Both the position numbers and the translations under genes were made by a program. A model generated the notes under the pieces. It was not told the DNA's origin, made no database searches, and saw nothing but the letters and a program-made list of their open reading frames with translations. Of a DNA stretch of 64,000 nucleotides, positions 42,031 to 52,801 are shown piece by piece. The DNA comes from Magicicada septendecula (lineage: Eukaryota > Arthropoda > Insecta > Hemiptera > Cicadidae): NCBI GenBank assembly GCA_034769895.1, contig CM068373.1, forward strand, positions 22,696,620-22,760,619, given 5' to 3'. Within the stretch, counting starts at the first letter, position 1. Each line of letters starts with the position of its first letter.

Positions 42031-43685
42031 CACCAAGTTAAATAGCCGATCAGCTGTTTTCTGGAATGTAGGTCACCCTCTGTATTTCGTTAACAAAGGA
42101 AGGCTGAGCGTGTGTGTCAGTGAGAAAGGGGGTGTTACTCTTATTGTTCTCTACACAATGCGACTGAATAACACAACTACCGGTGTAAACAAGAGAAGGG
42201 GAGAGCAATCTTATTCAACAAATCTACTATTATTATTACGCTTGACAACACTTTGACTCCCTTCATTCATATACTTTCCCAATTAAATAAATTAATTATT
42301 TTGTTCATAAATTACGAACTTCTACTTAATTACATTATTATTAACAAGGTTATTTTTAATTAATTTTTTTTTTTTTTTAACACATACTAGTGTATGTAAG
42401 CTATATTGTTGGACATATACGGTGCAGAATGATTCAGGAAACAACAGGTCACGGATTGTCGTAAACAAACCTGTTACAGATTGTTCGGTTGACCCAAAAT
42501 TGTTATGTTTGGTCACAATTCATGTATGCAAGTAATTATATAGAGTAATGCAGGTTCCTACTGGCATATAGTAATGCAAAAGCTATATGCATTGTATGAC
42601 GTCAAGGATATTTCAACTTATACATACTATCATTTACGTAACTTAACAAAATATTTAATATGTTTTGAACATTAAAGTTATTAAGGTAACTTTCTGAGTG
42701 CGTAGATCAATATTATATATTCAGTTAATAGTCATGCAAATTATCTAAACATAGTGACGCAATTTTGTTTGTGACACTCTACACAAATAAAATTCTCTCC
42801 TTTGTTTCCTTTTTTGTGTGGCGCAATTTTGTTAGCGTCACGATGATTACAACACCTTTATAAAATTAGCAGAGTGGCGCAATTTTGTAACGTCTCTTCG
42901 CCGCGTTACAAATCCAGGGAACCCAACATAATTAAGCTCCGTTAATTAGATGGGCTGCCTACGTTGTAACAGAATGTATCACAAATAATTAATATAACAA
43001 ATTACATACTAACTGTGTAAGGAAACAATGGGAAGGTATACTATTGATTTAAGCACTCCTCATATGTGTGTAACAAGACGACTTCTCTTTATTTAACATT
43101 TAAAACATTTACTGATAGATCCCATGACATTACTAATTAAATTATTAAAGTTATTTAAATGCTTTCTTTAAACTTTGGGATCAAAATTGATTCTATTTAG
43201 TTATACCTCGGATCCGGGTAACCTTCGGTATTTAGTCATTAAAACTTTTAGTCATACTCAATTCATGATATTAGTTTGCAAGACTTTCTTTTATTTAACC
43301 ATTTGAAGAATGGTATCATTACTTGAATTATATTACTATACATTAGCCTATAAACTGTTATAACGTATGAAGTTTGAATAGTTACATTAAATTCTTAGAT
43401 TTAATTTGTTTTCTCTTTACAAAGTTAATAGTCTCTGAAAAGTCTCTTTTAAGGTGTGTTGTGTAACAAATATTAGTAACCCTCGATAGACAGGCTATCG
43501 AGTCACCTTTTAATTGGTATGCAGAAACCTCGTCCTGTGGTGTCCGTCTTGGGAATCCGGAATAGCGGCGTCGTCATCTCGGTCTGGTCTTTGTCATCAA
43601 AGGGTTCAAAAGTCCGCAGAGTAGAGTGAATTTTCTACGATGGTCCTTGTAGATTCTCGGATGTCCTGATCTGCATATTCAGTCG
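42031..43685 (-). other. leader of the Gypsy-type element, distal part
   Basis: Non-coding sequence between the 5' LTR and the Maverick. Matches 11880-13505 in inverted orientation with moderate divergence, including a hairpin (CTCGATAG...CTATCGAG) near 43494-43502. The primer-binding site expected at 43685 is not a recognisable tRNA complement. Confidence 0.7.
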
Positions 43686-44456
43686 TGTCTACTAGAGTTT
43701 GTGAGTTCTGATAGTTCACATCTCCAGGTATGATGTTGGAAGTGTTGTTAGATCTTGAAGTTCGAAGTCATCTTATGTTACACCTTTTCGTTTTACGTTT
43801 TGAGTTACACTTTAAGTCTTTTGTTTTTACATAGCTATACTAGTTAACACATACTTATGCTTTCAGCAGCAATTTCTTGTATACCACATTAAAGTAAACG
43901 AAAGTATTGGTCACATAGTGTAAGAGCATAGCTCGTACGTCTATACTGCATGAAGTCACCATTGCGAGAGAGAGATTTTTGCTCGCTTCGTCTGGTACTG
44001 TACAAAATGGTAGAGGGGCAATTACTGCGCGAGAATATAGTCCCTGTCTCTCTTTAAGTTAACATTTTTATTTATACAAACTATCCCTAAATAAATATAC
44101 ATAATTTAAACAAGTTGTTTTAGCGACTATCTGTGTCTTCAGTTTTTTAATTATTAACATTTGGTTTTTTTATCTTATTCTAACTTACACAAGACTCGGA
44201 AAACATGTCGAGTCTGGAATCAACAGGTCAGCGCCTGATAACAAGCAAAGGGTTAAATACGATATTAATAACTCTTTACAATTTGTCTTTTTTATTACAG
44301 TATCTTTGTACTAACTAATTAATGCTTCCTCTCATACTGAGTACATTCAGGTTTTTTTTATTATTACAGTGACATTTAAATGGCTTAATAGCTCGCAACC
44401 TTAACTTTTTAAAATTTTTTATTTTCTTGATTATTTTTACAATTTAAATCGTCACA
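43686..44456 (-). repeat. 5' LTR of the Gypsy-type element
   Basis: Nearly identical to 15999-16768. Being the upstream LTR on the minus strand, it would hold the promoter. Confidence 0.9.
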
Positions 44457-46112
44457 ACAGTATAATATACTAAAATAAAATTAAAATAAGAAATGACACT
44501 TTTTTAGTTATACAAAAAATCTTACTCACAATCTCACAAAAAAAACTGAAACTGATCCAATTTTGCAAATATTGCGAGTATGACTATTCTCATGTAAAAT
44601 TTAATTATCGGCACTCCATGGTCAAGAACAGATAACACCATTTACTCTGGTTAATTTATACACTTTCATTTCGATCAAGTTGTTATACGGCGTACGATTT
44701 GTAAGTTCTATGATAGCCGGGAATATTCAACTTGTAAAAAGTAAAAAAATTAATGAAAGAAAGTAGGTTTTACCGTAGAACACGACTCTATATGACTCTG
44801 AAGGAAGTAAAAAAAAAGATTAGTGAAGGAAAAAGTAGATTTTACCAGATAACATGACTCTACATGACTCCGAAGTAAGTAACAAGGCTTATAGTAAACG
44901 CACTCAATCATTTAACCAGTGAAGTGTGTATGCCACGATGAGGCAATGCAAGCAGAATATTTTGTGAAACGCCTCTGCGACGATAATATAAAATGCATTG
45001 CCAAAACTTTTAAGAAAGTGGAAATGGACCAAACGTAAGTGAAGAAAAAGTCTGTTAAACCTGAAAGAGGGTCGTAAGTAATATTTATAGCCAGCAAATA
45101 AGATAATAATCAATATAATTTGACGTTCAAATCAGCAAATTATTTGTTTAAAAACAAATAAAACTGCACCAGAAGATTGAAGAGTACAGAAGGAGATGGG
45201 AGCGCTTGAATCGCGTGCGTGATATCCGTCTATCTGTGGCTGCCTTGGGTTATCATCCTATTGGGAAGAGAGATGTCGGTAGACCGAGGAGGAGATGGGT
45301 TCCAGAACAGGTCTAAGGGCTAGAACTTGGAATGTTGATGATAATGTGACAAATAAAACTTTTCATATTCCGCCCTTGTATATTATAAACATTATATTAA
45401 TTTATATTATTATATTAATATAAAGTATGAAAATGGCATTAAATAAGCCTACTGAATTAAAAGGTGACCAACATATTCTGCAGTGCCCACTTACTCTAGG
45501 TACGTGGAAAAATGACAATTTAATTCTACAGTATTTTGTTTCCTATTTGAATTGTTTAAGTTGATTTTCAATAACAGTCTCCAAACTTTGTCTACACTGT
45601 ATTTTTTTTTATTATAAGTGTTGTTAATTGTTAACGATAGATTTACAAATTTACGTTCCCCAATTGCTCCCATATTTTTGTCAACAGCGTGTTTCACGAT
45701 TATGACTCGACGTCCTACAAACGCAAAAATAAATAAACAAAATAAAAGAAAAGAAGTTATTAAATAAAAATTATTTAACAAAATAAGATTGACATCATTA
45801 CTTTAAAACATTGCAAGTTTTGTATTTAATACACCGGCTTTTTATAACAAACACAGAATTTACACAAAGTTACACAAAGAAACAAAGTTAACACTCTTAA
45901 CTCTTCATAGCATGAATATTGATGAGAACACGGATTGATTGATGCGATTAATGAACTGGATTCGCGCAAGAATTGTTTTTACCTCGCTAAAGTTTTAATT
46001 TAGTCTAGTTTTATTTTTACCATGAATTTGATACAGGCCGGCTGTTGCATCGACTATTGATTGTGTTTTCTTTATATGAAAGCCTTTTAATTTTTCTAGT
46101 GTTTTACACACA
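44457..46112. other. intergenic with small duplications and a LINE scrap
   Basis: A tandem duplication of about 73 bp occupies 44737-44882. A short LINE tail lies at 45174-45312. Otherwise AT-rich with no gene; open readings such as 45491-45781 on minus show no motif. Confidence 0.45.
45174..45312 (+). pseudogene. LINE C-terminal scrap
   Basis: The reading YRRRWERLNRVRD...YHPIGKRDVGRPRRRW is the very end of an RT-type LINE protein (GKRDVGRPR-RW tail), of the same kind as the ends at 15955 and 61311. Only about 45 codons remain. Confidence 0.6.
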
Positions 46113-46390
46113 ATGTTTGAATTAATTGAAGAAACACCAATATTACAGAAGAGTGGTTTGTACAAATTAAAATGTAAAGAATGTAAAAAGGTGTACGTGA
46201 GCGAAACTGGACCTAAATTTGAGGTTAGGTTGAGAACGCGCAGTGGGAGAAGGAGATAGGATCACTGATTTACTATACGCTAGGCATTCCATGGAAACAG
46301 GGCATAAATTCACCAACCCTCTTAGAAATGTTGAAATATTAAAAGTCGAAAGTAAATTAAATATTTTATTAAATGGTTGTATGAAAAGTT
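46113..46390 (+). pseudogene. Penelope-like GIY-YIG endonuclease fragment
   Basis: From ATG 46113 the reading contains SGLYKLKCKECKKVYVSETG, matching the GIY-YIG layout (G-Y-K-x-C--C---Y-x-G-T) of Penelope endonucleases, then an Arg-rich helix. After a frameshift near 46255 it continues with LLYARHSMETGHKF. No RT remains beside it. Confidence 0.6.
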
Positions 46391-46916
46391 AAAAATTTTA
46401 AAGATAAAAAAGGAGAACAGTAATATACTTACTAATAAATATAACAAACAGAATTTAGTAATTAACAAATATTAGGGACGTAGCTTAACGGAGCTGAACC
46501 AATATGGTAGTGACAACTAGACTTGAGTACAATATGACCAGCCGTGAAGGCGGATTCACGGGTATATATAGGGGTTCCAGCGGGATATTTTTTGTCGTGG
46601 TTTAGGACTTGAAAATGGTGGAAACACTGAAAGGCCTCGTTCGGAACATAACAAGTACGCGTAGTAGTTTAGCAAGTAAACACGACAAAGTTGGAATTAC
46701 AGATACTGTGAATTCAAATAACAAGATGAAGTTACTATTAGTTGACATACAATATAACCCAATTTTAACGATGAAGAGTTTAGGATGATCGGTCAAGAAA
46801 CTATAACACAAATTTTGAATTATTTGTGCCGTCAATAAAATATAATTTAATATTTATGTTGTACTTTTTGACCGATCCGCCAAACCCTTCATCGTTTAAA
46901 ATTCATTGATTGACGG
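46391..46916. other. intergenic with inverted repeat
   Basis: Positions 46753-46794 and 46865-46908 are inverted copies (AACGATGAAGAGTTTAGG and its complement form the core). Related sequence recurs at about 58900-58950, beyond the LTR element, so the LTR element may have inserted into or beside such a repeat. 46633-46710 is related to 14858-14940. Confidence 0.5.
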
Positions 46917-49900
46917 TGTAGCGTGACAGAAAATCCACTACTTATTAAGTCATATAAAACCATAAAAATTAATTACACCACAAATGTTAAAATAATATTG
47001 AATGAGATTTAATGAAATCAAAGGAATGAACCACGATAAAATAAAAATCCTCATTACATTATATAAAAACCACGGTTTAAATATCAAAGAAAGTATTGAA
47101 AGCAACTCATATTATAAGATCAGTAATTTACCCAGGAAGCTAGGAGCAGTAAACAAATTAAATAACACCATATCAAGAAGAAAGAGAGTCAGTTTAAGAG
47201 TGGTGAACACCAAAATACCCCAAAAACAAGAAGAAGGAAGAATAAAATTTGTGATCAGGAAGAAAACAATACCCTGAAACCTTTAGAGAAAAGCAAGGTC
47301 CGTATCAGTAAATAACTTCGATGCTCCAAACTAAACATCAGTCGAGATAACACAAAGTACCTTGGTTTACTCAAGAATGAAGAAGGAAGACAAGAAGACC
47401 AGAAGAATGAAGACTAGAAGAAGGACAAGAATGAAGACAAGATAGAAGATAAGAAGAAGGACAAGAAAGAAGACAGGAGGAGAGGAAGAAATAGTATGAA
47501 AGAAACACCGTTGTAAAACCTATTATTATTATTAACTACCATCAACCCCAAACCCACCAAAACGATTAAAAAGAAAGTATAACATACCAAAATCCTATAA
47601 AATGTAATTATTTAGAAACCTAAAGTGTTGTATAATATTATAAGAAGTGAACCTACTAAAGCGATTGTGTGATAAAGAAAATAAACAAGTCTTAACAGTC
47701 CATGATTACTAAAGGTCTGGTCTGAGATAGTGAGACTCAAAATATCAGAACCACCAGTGAAAGTGAATTTGTGTAAGTGTTTTTTGGAAATGCAATAAAC
47801 TTAAAGTTAGTGATACTATGACTTATCAATATGCTATATAACAACTTTAATATCCAATAATAAACAGCATAATAAAATAATAAAATGGAAGGTTTCCAGT
47901 ATTTTATTATTTTGATGTAACTCTTTGTTCACAAAACATTTGTAAAAAATGCTAATAACTAGAGTATGGGTGGTCATGTTTACTGATAAAGGGGATCATA
48001 AACAATAATGGTTTAGACCAGAAAGGACTGGCATTAATTTATATTCATAGGTTTAAAATGTTTAAATAGACTGTTTGTTCACAGCCATAAAATCAATGTA
48101 TTTGTAAGAGTTATTAGAAAATAAGATTTATATTATGTGTTTAAAATGAATTATGTTTGCTAGATAACAGCACACATACCATTAATAATGTTTCAGTAGG
48201 TATGCTGTGTTAATTCAAAAAGATTTAAAAGTATATGTTCAAACCATGTCAGCAATATGTTCAATTGTACAGATTGCTAAATCATGTTCATAATTATTTT
48301 TTTATAACAGTAGTGTTAATTAAATACTACACCTCACAATAAGTTATAAACCATTTTATTTTCATATAATAATAACTATGTAAAGTCGGAGGAGTGGGAG
48401 TATTAAATTTATTTGAGAAAGACAGAAATGTAAAATTCTAAACTCTAGGCCATTTGGTGAATTCACAGAAACCATATAAACCAGTATAATTCACTTATAA
48501 ATCCTGTAAACTAGCAAGATTTAGATAAGGTAAATCAGTTAACCACTACTGGCAATGATCCTATAAATTAAAATGATAATAAGGAAATATACCTTAAAAT
48601 ATTGTAAATTTTCAAAATATATAAATTAATTAATTTTAAAGTGCAATGTCAAATTCAGAGACTAACACAAAAAACCAGTTCAAAGGTTCAATTTATATGT
48701 ATTTAAGGAAAGGAAGAGAAATATGACTAATTAAAATTTATTATAATAGTATTAATAACAATTAAAATGGAAGAAAAATTTGTATGAAGCCGGAAATCAA
48801 ATTTTGAGCCTATATTTCCAAAAGGGAAAGAAATTTGTTAATTTCCACAAAATGTCTACAGATATGGACTATAATACATCAATTTAAAAGGAATGAGATG
48901 ATTAAACCAATGATAAGGTTCATAATTCATGAAAGTGATGAATAAAATAAATAAATTCCATATATAATGTAATATTGCATCATGTGTATGGGTAATCGAA
49001 ATATGTTAACAATACTTTTTCAAAGATTAACTGGGCCAGATTTTGACCAAGTTAATATAGTATTTTGTTGAATATCAAGCTGAATAGTTGTGTGAAAAAA
49101 CGTTCCTTATAACCGAGTCGAAAAATGGTATTACAGTTAGCCATGCATATAAGTGAATTGAGAGTTAGATGAATTCGACACTTTTTTAACTAAATCTACC
49201 AAAACATTAACGACAATAGTGAAAACTAACACCTAACTTCATTATACGAGTGATATAAAACAGTAAAACAATCTATTTAATCTAATTCACGCTACAAATC
49301 ATAACCACTTTTTGAGAAACTTAACCCACGGAAGTGAACACATACAAAATAACCTAATTAACACAAGTTTACACAGAACACTTCTTCAGAACACACCAAA
49401 CAACCTAATAGACAGATTACACCAGTGCGGGAACATTTCAAACATTCGTGAAGGTAATTTTGCTGTGATTTTTGACCCGACGACTTTCTCAATAACCTAG
49501 CCAGATCTAATAGCGGCCATCTTGAAATTCTAATCTGCCTTCCTCATCAAGCAGTGACGTCAGTCTACATATGGTTCGACTACAACTTTCTTAAACATTA
49601 CATATCAGAATTATTTAAATACTGTTAAATAATAATTATTGAATTTACTTTAATTGTTAATGTTATACTTTCTCGTCACCCTTCTCTGACTATTAATGTA
49701 ATCGCTCAAAGAACCTGTCCTTTTTATAATACTTATAATAATTTTTCTACTGTATGCACAATCGATAATTCCCTGAGACGGAGTCGATAATTGTTCTCAA
49801 TCGATAAAAAATCGATTATTTATTAAATTGTTTAATAAATCCATTTATTGCAATTGTATTTATCTGTTATTATTTCACAGGCTAATTTAAGGTTATTTAT

Positions 49901-50226
49901 TAAGGCAAAGAGACTTCAAGAAGAAGAAAATTTTTTTTTTTGAGTGAGATATTGGACCGGCAAGAAAAATCATCAATCGATTGCTGACTGGAGTTAATCT
50001 AGTTAACTCCAGACTTGGTTCAGATCTTCCAGAAGTGCTCGATAGTTAATAAATACCTTCCTATTTCTTAAAATTTTTACAGAACATTTAAAACAGCATT
50101 ATTTCTTAATTACAAACATTGATTAACATAAACAAAAGTTTTTTTTTATTGAAAATTTTATTTTTTTTATAAAATTTTCATCTACTATTTTATTTTTGTA
50201 AAGACCGGCATACAGGGTCTCTTACA
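46917..50226 (+). repeat. left LTR (3.3 kb)
   Basis: Nearly identical to 55511-58817. Contains only short chance ORFs (for example 47002-47277), which recur unchanged in the other LTR. A microsatellite-like GAAGA-rich patch lies at 47375-47500. Confidence 0.95.
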
Positions 50227-50295
50227 AAGTGGCGTCCAACTTAGAGGGCTTGATAAGATAAGCTTGGCAGCGGTTAATTAATAGAAGAGAGAAAA

Positions 50296-51495
50296 ATGCA
50301 AAGACGAGCTACTTCGAAAAAGAGGGCGGCAGAGGCCGAAAAAGAAGTGGACATGGGGGATAAGGAGGCAACACCCGTGGAGGATCTGGAGGTGTTACTA
50401 ACCCAGGTGGAACCGAAACAACCCGCACCACCAGAGGAACAACCTGAAGTAACAACGCAGACGGGGGAAGTCAATGTCCCAGAGAAGGAGAAATCTAAAA
50501 CAATGGAAGAGAACATAATGGAAATGTTCAGGCAATTGAGAGAGGATAACAAATCAATGAATAAGAACCTAGAATCCAAAATAGAAGGAGTAACTAAGAA
50601 AATGGATTCCCCTAACAAGGACATGGAAGAAAGTAGTAAGAAAATGAATCAGGAATTGAAAGAAGATTTGAAGGAAGACAACCGATCCACGAAGGAAGAA
50701 TTGGGCCGTAAGATAGAAAACACTAACAAGAGGATTGAAGAAACCAGTAAGAATTTAGAAGAGAAGATGGAGGAAAACAACCAATCTTTGAATAAGAAAA
50801 TGGAAGTCCTGAAAAGGGACAACCAATCCTTGAGTAAGAAGATGGAAAGGAAAATGGAAGAAAATAATAAGAATTTGGAAGAGAAGATGGAAGAAACCAG
50901 TAAGAAAATAGAAAGCGACAACCAACAATTAAAAGACGAATTAAGGGAAAATAACAGGAAAATGGAAGAGACGATGGGGGAAAGATTGGAAGAATTGAGA
51001 GAGGACAATCAACTGCTGAGAGAAGAACTAAGGGAAGTTAACCAAGAGAACATGAATAAGGTAGACGAGAGGATTGAATTGGCGAAGGAGGAGTTGAATA
51101 AAAAGATAACAGAGACGAAGAAATCCATCGTAAAGAAGTTAGAACAGGAAGTCGTGGTTGTTAACCAGCAGATCAGAGAAGTAGACGAAAGATGTCGTCA
51201 GACCGAAAACGAAGTGATGGAAGTCCGGGAAGTAATACATAAAGAGATTACACATGTCAAAGAACAACAGGAAACGAAGCTGGAAGAAAACAAGAAATTT
51301 GCCTTGGAAGAAGTGAATAAAGTGCGGACACAGGTAACCGAAAGATGCGACGGCGTGGAAGCCGCTATGACAAACATCACGGGACAGGTGCGTCAGAGCC
51401 AGGAGGAGATAGAATTGATAAGGAACAGACCATCTGGATATCATAATTTCCCCATGTCAGAAAAACAGAGAATGGCTCAATTTCCGGCAATATAA
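50296..51495 (+). CDS. gag-like coiled-coil protein (N-terminal part)
   Basis: 399 residues from ATG 50296, the first ATG after the primer-binding site. After a Glu/Pro-rich head (residues 15-60) nearly all of it is a Lys/Glu/Asn coiled coil with an internal repeat of about 11 residues (K-MEE-NK-LEEKMEE type). Such long coils occur in the N-terminal part of some insect Gypsy gags. It ends at TAA 51493-51495 and the likely rest of gag starts 10 bp later in another frame, so a single indel probably splits one gag. Confidence 0.75.
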   Translation: MQRRATSKKRAAEAEKEVDMGDKEATPVEDLEVLLTQVEPKQPAPPEEQPEVTTQTGEVNVPEKEKSKTMEENIMEMFRQLREDNKSMNKNLESKIEGVTKKMDSPNKDMEESSKKMNQELKEDLKEDNRSTKEELGRKIENTNKRIEETSKNLEEKMEENNQSLNKKMEVLKRDNQSLSKKMERKMEENNKNLEEKMEETSKKIESDNQQLKDELRENNRKMEETMGERLEELREDNQLLREELREVNQENMNKVDERIELAKEELNKKITETKKSIVKKLEQEVVVVNQQIREVDERCRQTENEVMEVREVIHKEITHVKEQQETKLEENKKFALEEVNKVRTQVTERCDGVEAAMTNITGQVRQSQEEIELIRNRPSGYHNFPMSEKQRMAQFPAI

Positions 51496-51505
51496 ACGGA
51501 AGCCC

Positions 51506-52801
51506 ATGAAATTCTTGGCACGCATAGAGGAATACTTAGAAAAACACAGAGGGAACCGATGGGTCCAGAATAGGGAAATCCTTGACGAGTCGTTTCGGGA
51601 GGTGAATGACCATTGGTGGATGGCAAACCGGAGTGACATAGACAATTATCAGCAATTTAAGAGCCTTTTCAAGGCCAAGTACTGGTCGGAGACAACTCAA
51701 AATTTGATAAGAGACAATATCTGCCACGGCCACTACAAGCCACAAGTCGGTAGTTCGATGACAGCTTATTTCCTCGGCAAGGTATGTATGGCCAAGCACT
51801 TACAACCGGCCATACCTGAGGAGTGCCTAATAAATAAGTTGTCATACCATTATGATGAAGAAGTAATTCGCGCGAGGAGGGGCAGCCAAATAAAAACCAT
51901 CCAGGCAATGACCGAACTCCTCGAAAACTATGAAAATGAAGACTACTACCGACAGAGTCGTAGAAGAAGTGATGGACCCGAACCAAGGACGTATCAGCAC
52001 AACAACCAGGGTACGAACAACATAAACACTGGGTACCAAGGAGGCCGGGCATACCCGCAAAATAACAGTTTTAATAATAGCAATAATAACGTTAATAATT
52101 CTAGTTACAATAATAACAATAATACGGGTCCAAACCATCCAAACCCGAGTCGACCCTCTAATGGTTATCAGGGTAACCGCAATCCCTACCCTAATAACAC
52201 AAATAGTCAGAGAAGCCCCAATTATGGTAATGATCGTTACCATAATAATAATAATCGTGCGGGTCCAAATAATGGTAATCCCGTTAATAATATGTTTCCT
52301 CGCCCTCGAGTGAATTTCATAAGAGCTGAAGACGATCGCCAACAAAGAAACTACTATCAGCGGCGTAACAGTTTCCATGAGGAGGAGGATCGATGGAGAA
52401 GCCGAGAACGGGAGGATCCAAGATATAACCTGCCCAGACGGGGTAACAGTTTAGATGACCCTGAACGGAACATGAACCGAAATCAACCATCTAACCATCG
52501 TACGGAGCGGACAGCAACCACTCAAGGTTTACCGACCAACACCCCGGTCGGACCTAACCTAGATAACAGTGAAAATGAAAATTGGATAGTAGTCGGGGAA
52601 TATCCTAGTCATTCAATACTGCATAACGAACCAAAAAACGACGGAGGACCCCGAATAGCTCAAGTCAACCATATCAAAGCGGAAAGTAGCAAAAAACCTA
52701 AAAAGGATCGCAGCCAGAGAAAGGAGAATGATTACTCCAAGATTAACATCGATAAGTTTGGATCTGATAAGCCAGAATACGGATACATAATGAGGTGGTA
52801 A
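51506..52801 (+). CDS. gag-like protein (capsid and Asn-rich part)
   Basis: 431 residues from ATG 51506. The first 150 look like a retrotransposon capsid (FLARIEEYLEKH, a WW pair, FKSLFKAKYWSE). A long Asn/Pro/Gly-rich disordered region with Arg-rich patches and a basic C-terminus follow. I see no CCHC knuckle. It is probably continuous with the upstream coiled-coil ORF in an intact relative. Composition (poly-Asn) reflects AAT repeats. It would package the element's RNA in particles built with a helper. Confidence 0.75.
   Translation: MKFLARIEEYLEKHRGNRWVQNREILDESFREVNDHWWMANRSDIDNYQQFKSLFKAKYWSETTQNLIRDNICHGHYKPQVGSSMTAYFLGKVCMAKHLQPAIPEECLINKLSYHYDEEVIRARRGSQIKTIQAMTELLENYENEDYYRQSRRRSDGPEPRTYQHNNQGTNNINTGYQGGRAYPQNNSFNNSNNNVNNSSYNNNNNTGPNHPNPSRPSNGYQGNRNPYPNNTNSQRSPNYGNDRYHNNNNRAGPNNGNPVNNMFPRPRVNFIRAEDDRQQRNYYQRRNSFHEEEDRWRSREREDPRYNLPRRGNSLDDPERNMNRNQPSNHRTERTATTQGLPTNTPVGPNLDNSENENWIVVGEYPSHSILHNEPKNDGGPRIAQVNHIKAESSKKPKKDRSQRKENDYSKINIDKFGSDKPEYGYIMRW

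Larger units (their letters stand above)
15999..44456 (-). mobile_element. Gypsy-type LTR retrotransposon, interrupted by a Maverick
   Basis: LTRs of 770 bp (15999-16768) and 771 bp (43686-44456) begin TGTCTA and end GTCACA on the plus strand; by eye they differ at about four sites. Coding runs on the minus strand, so the 5' LTR is the right one. Order: LTR, leader (43685 down to 42031), Maverick insertion, rest of the leader, gag, zinc knuckle, protease fused to the end of RNase H, integrase, LTR. Without the Maverick it would be about 7.5 kb. The RT and most of RNase H are absent. I see no matching target duplication outside the LTRs. Confidence 0.85.

Noticed and set aside
47002-47277. 91-residue basic ORF in each 3.3-kb LTR (also 55595-55870)
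   Set aside because: Identical because the LTRs are identical; no motif, position in an LTR makes coding unlikely, though not impossible.
51842-52378. 178-residue Ile-rich reading on the minus strand opposite gag
   Set aside because: Shadow of the Asn-rich gag repeat (AAT/ATT complement).
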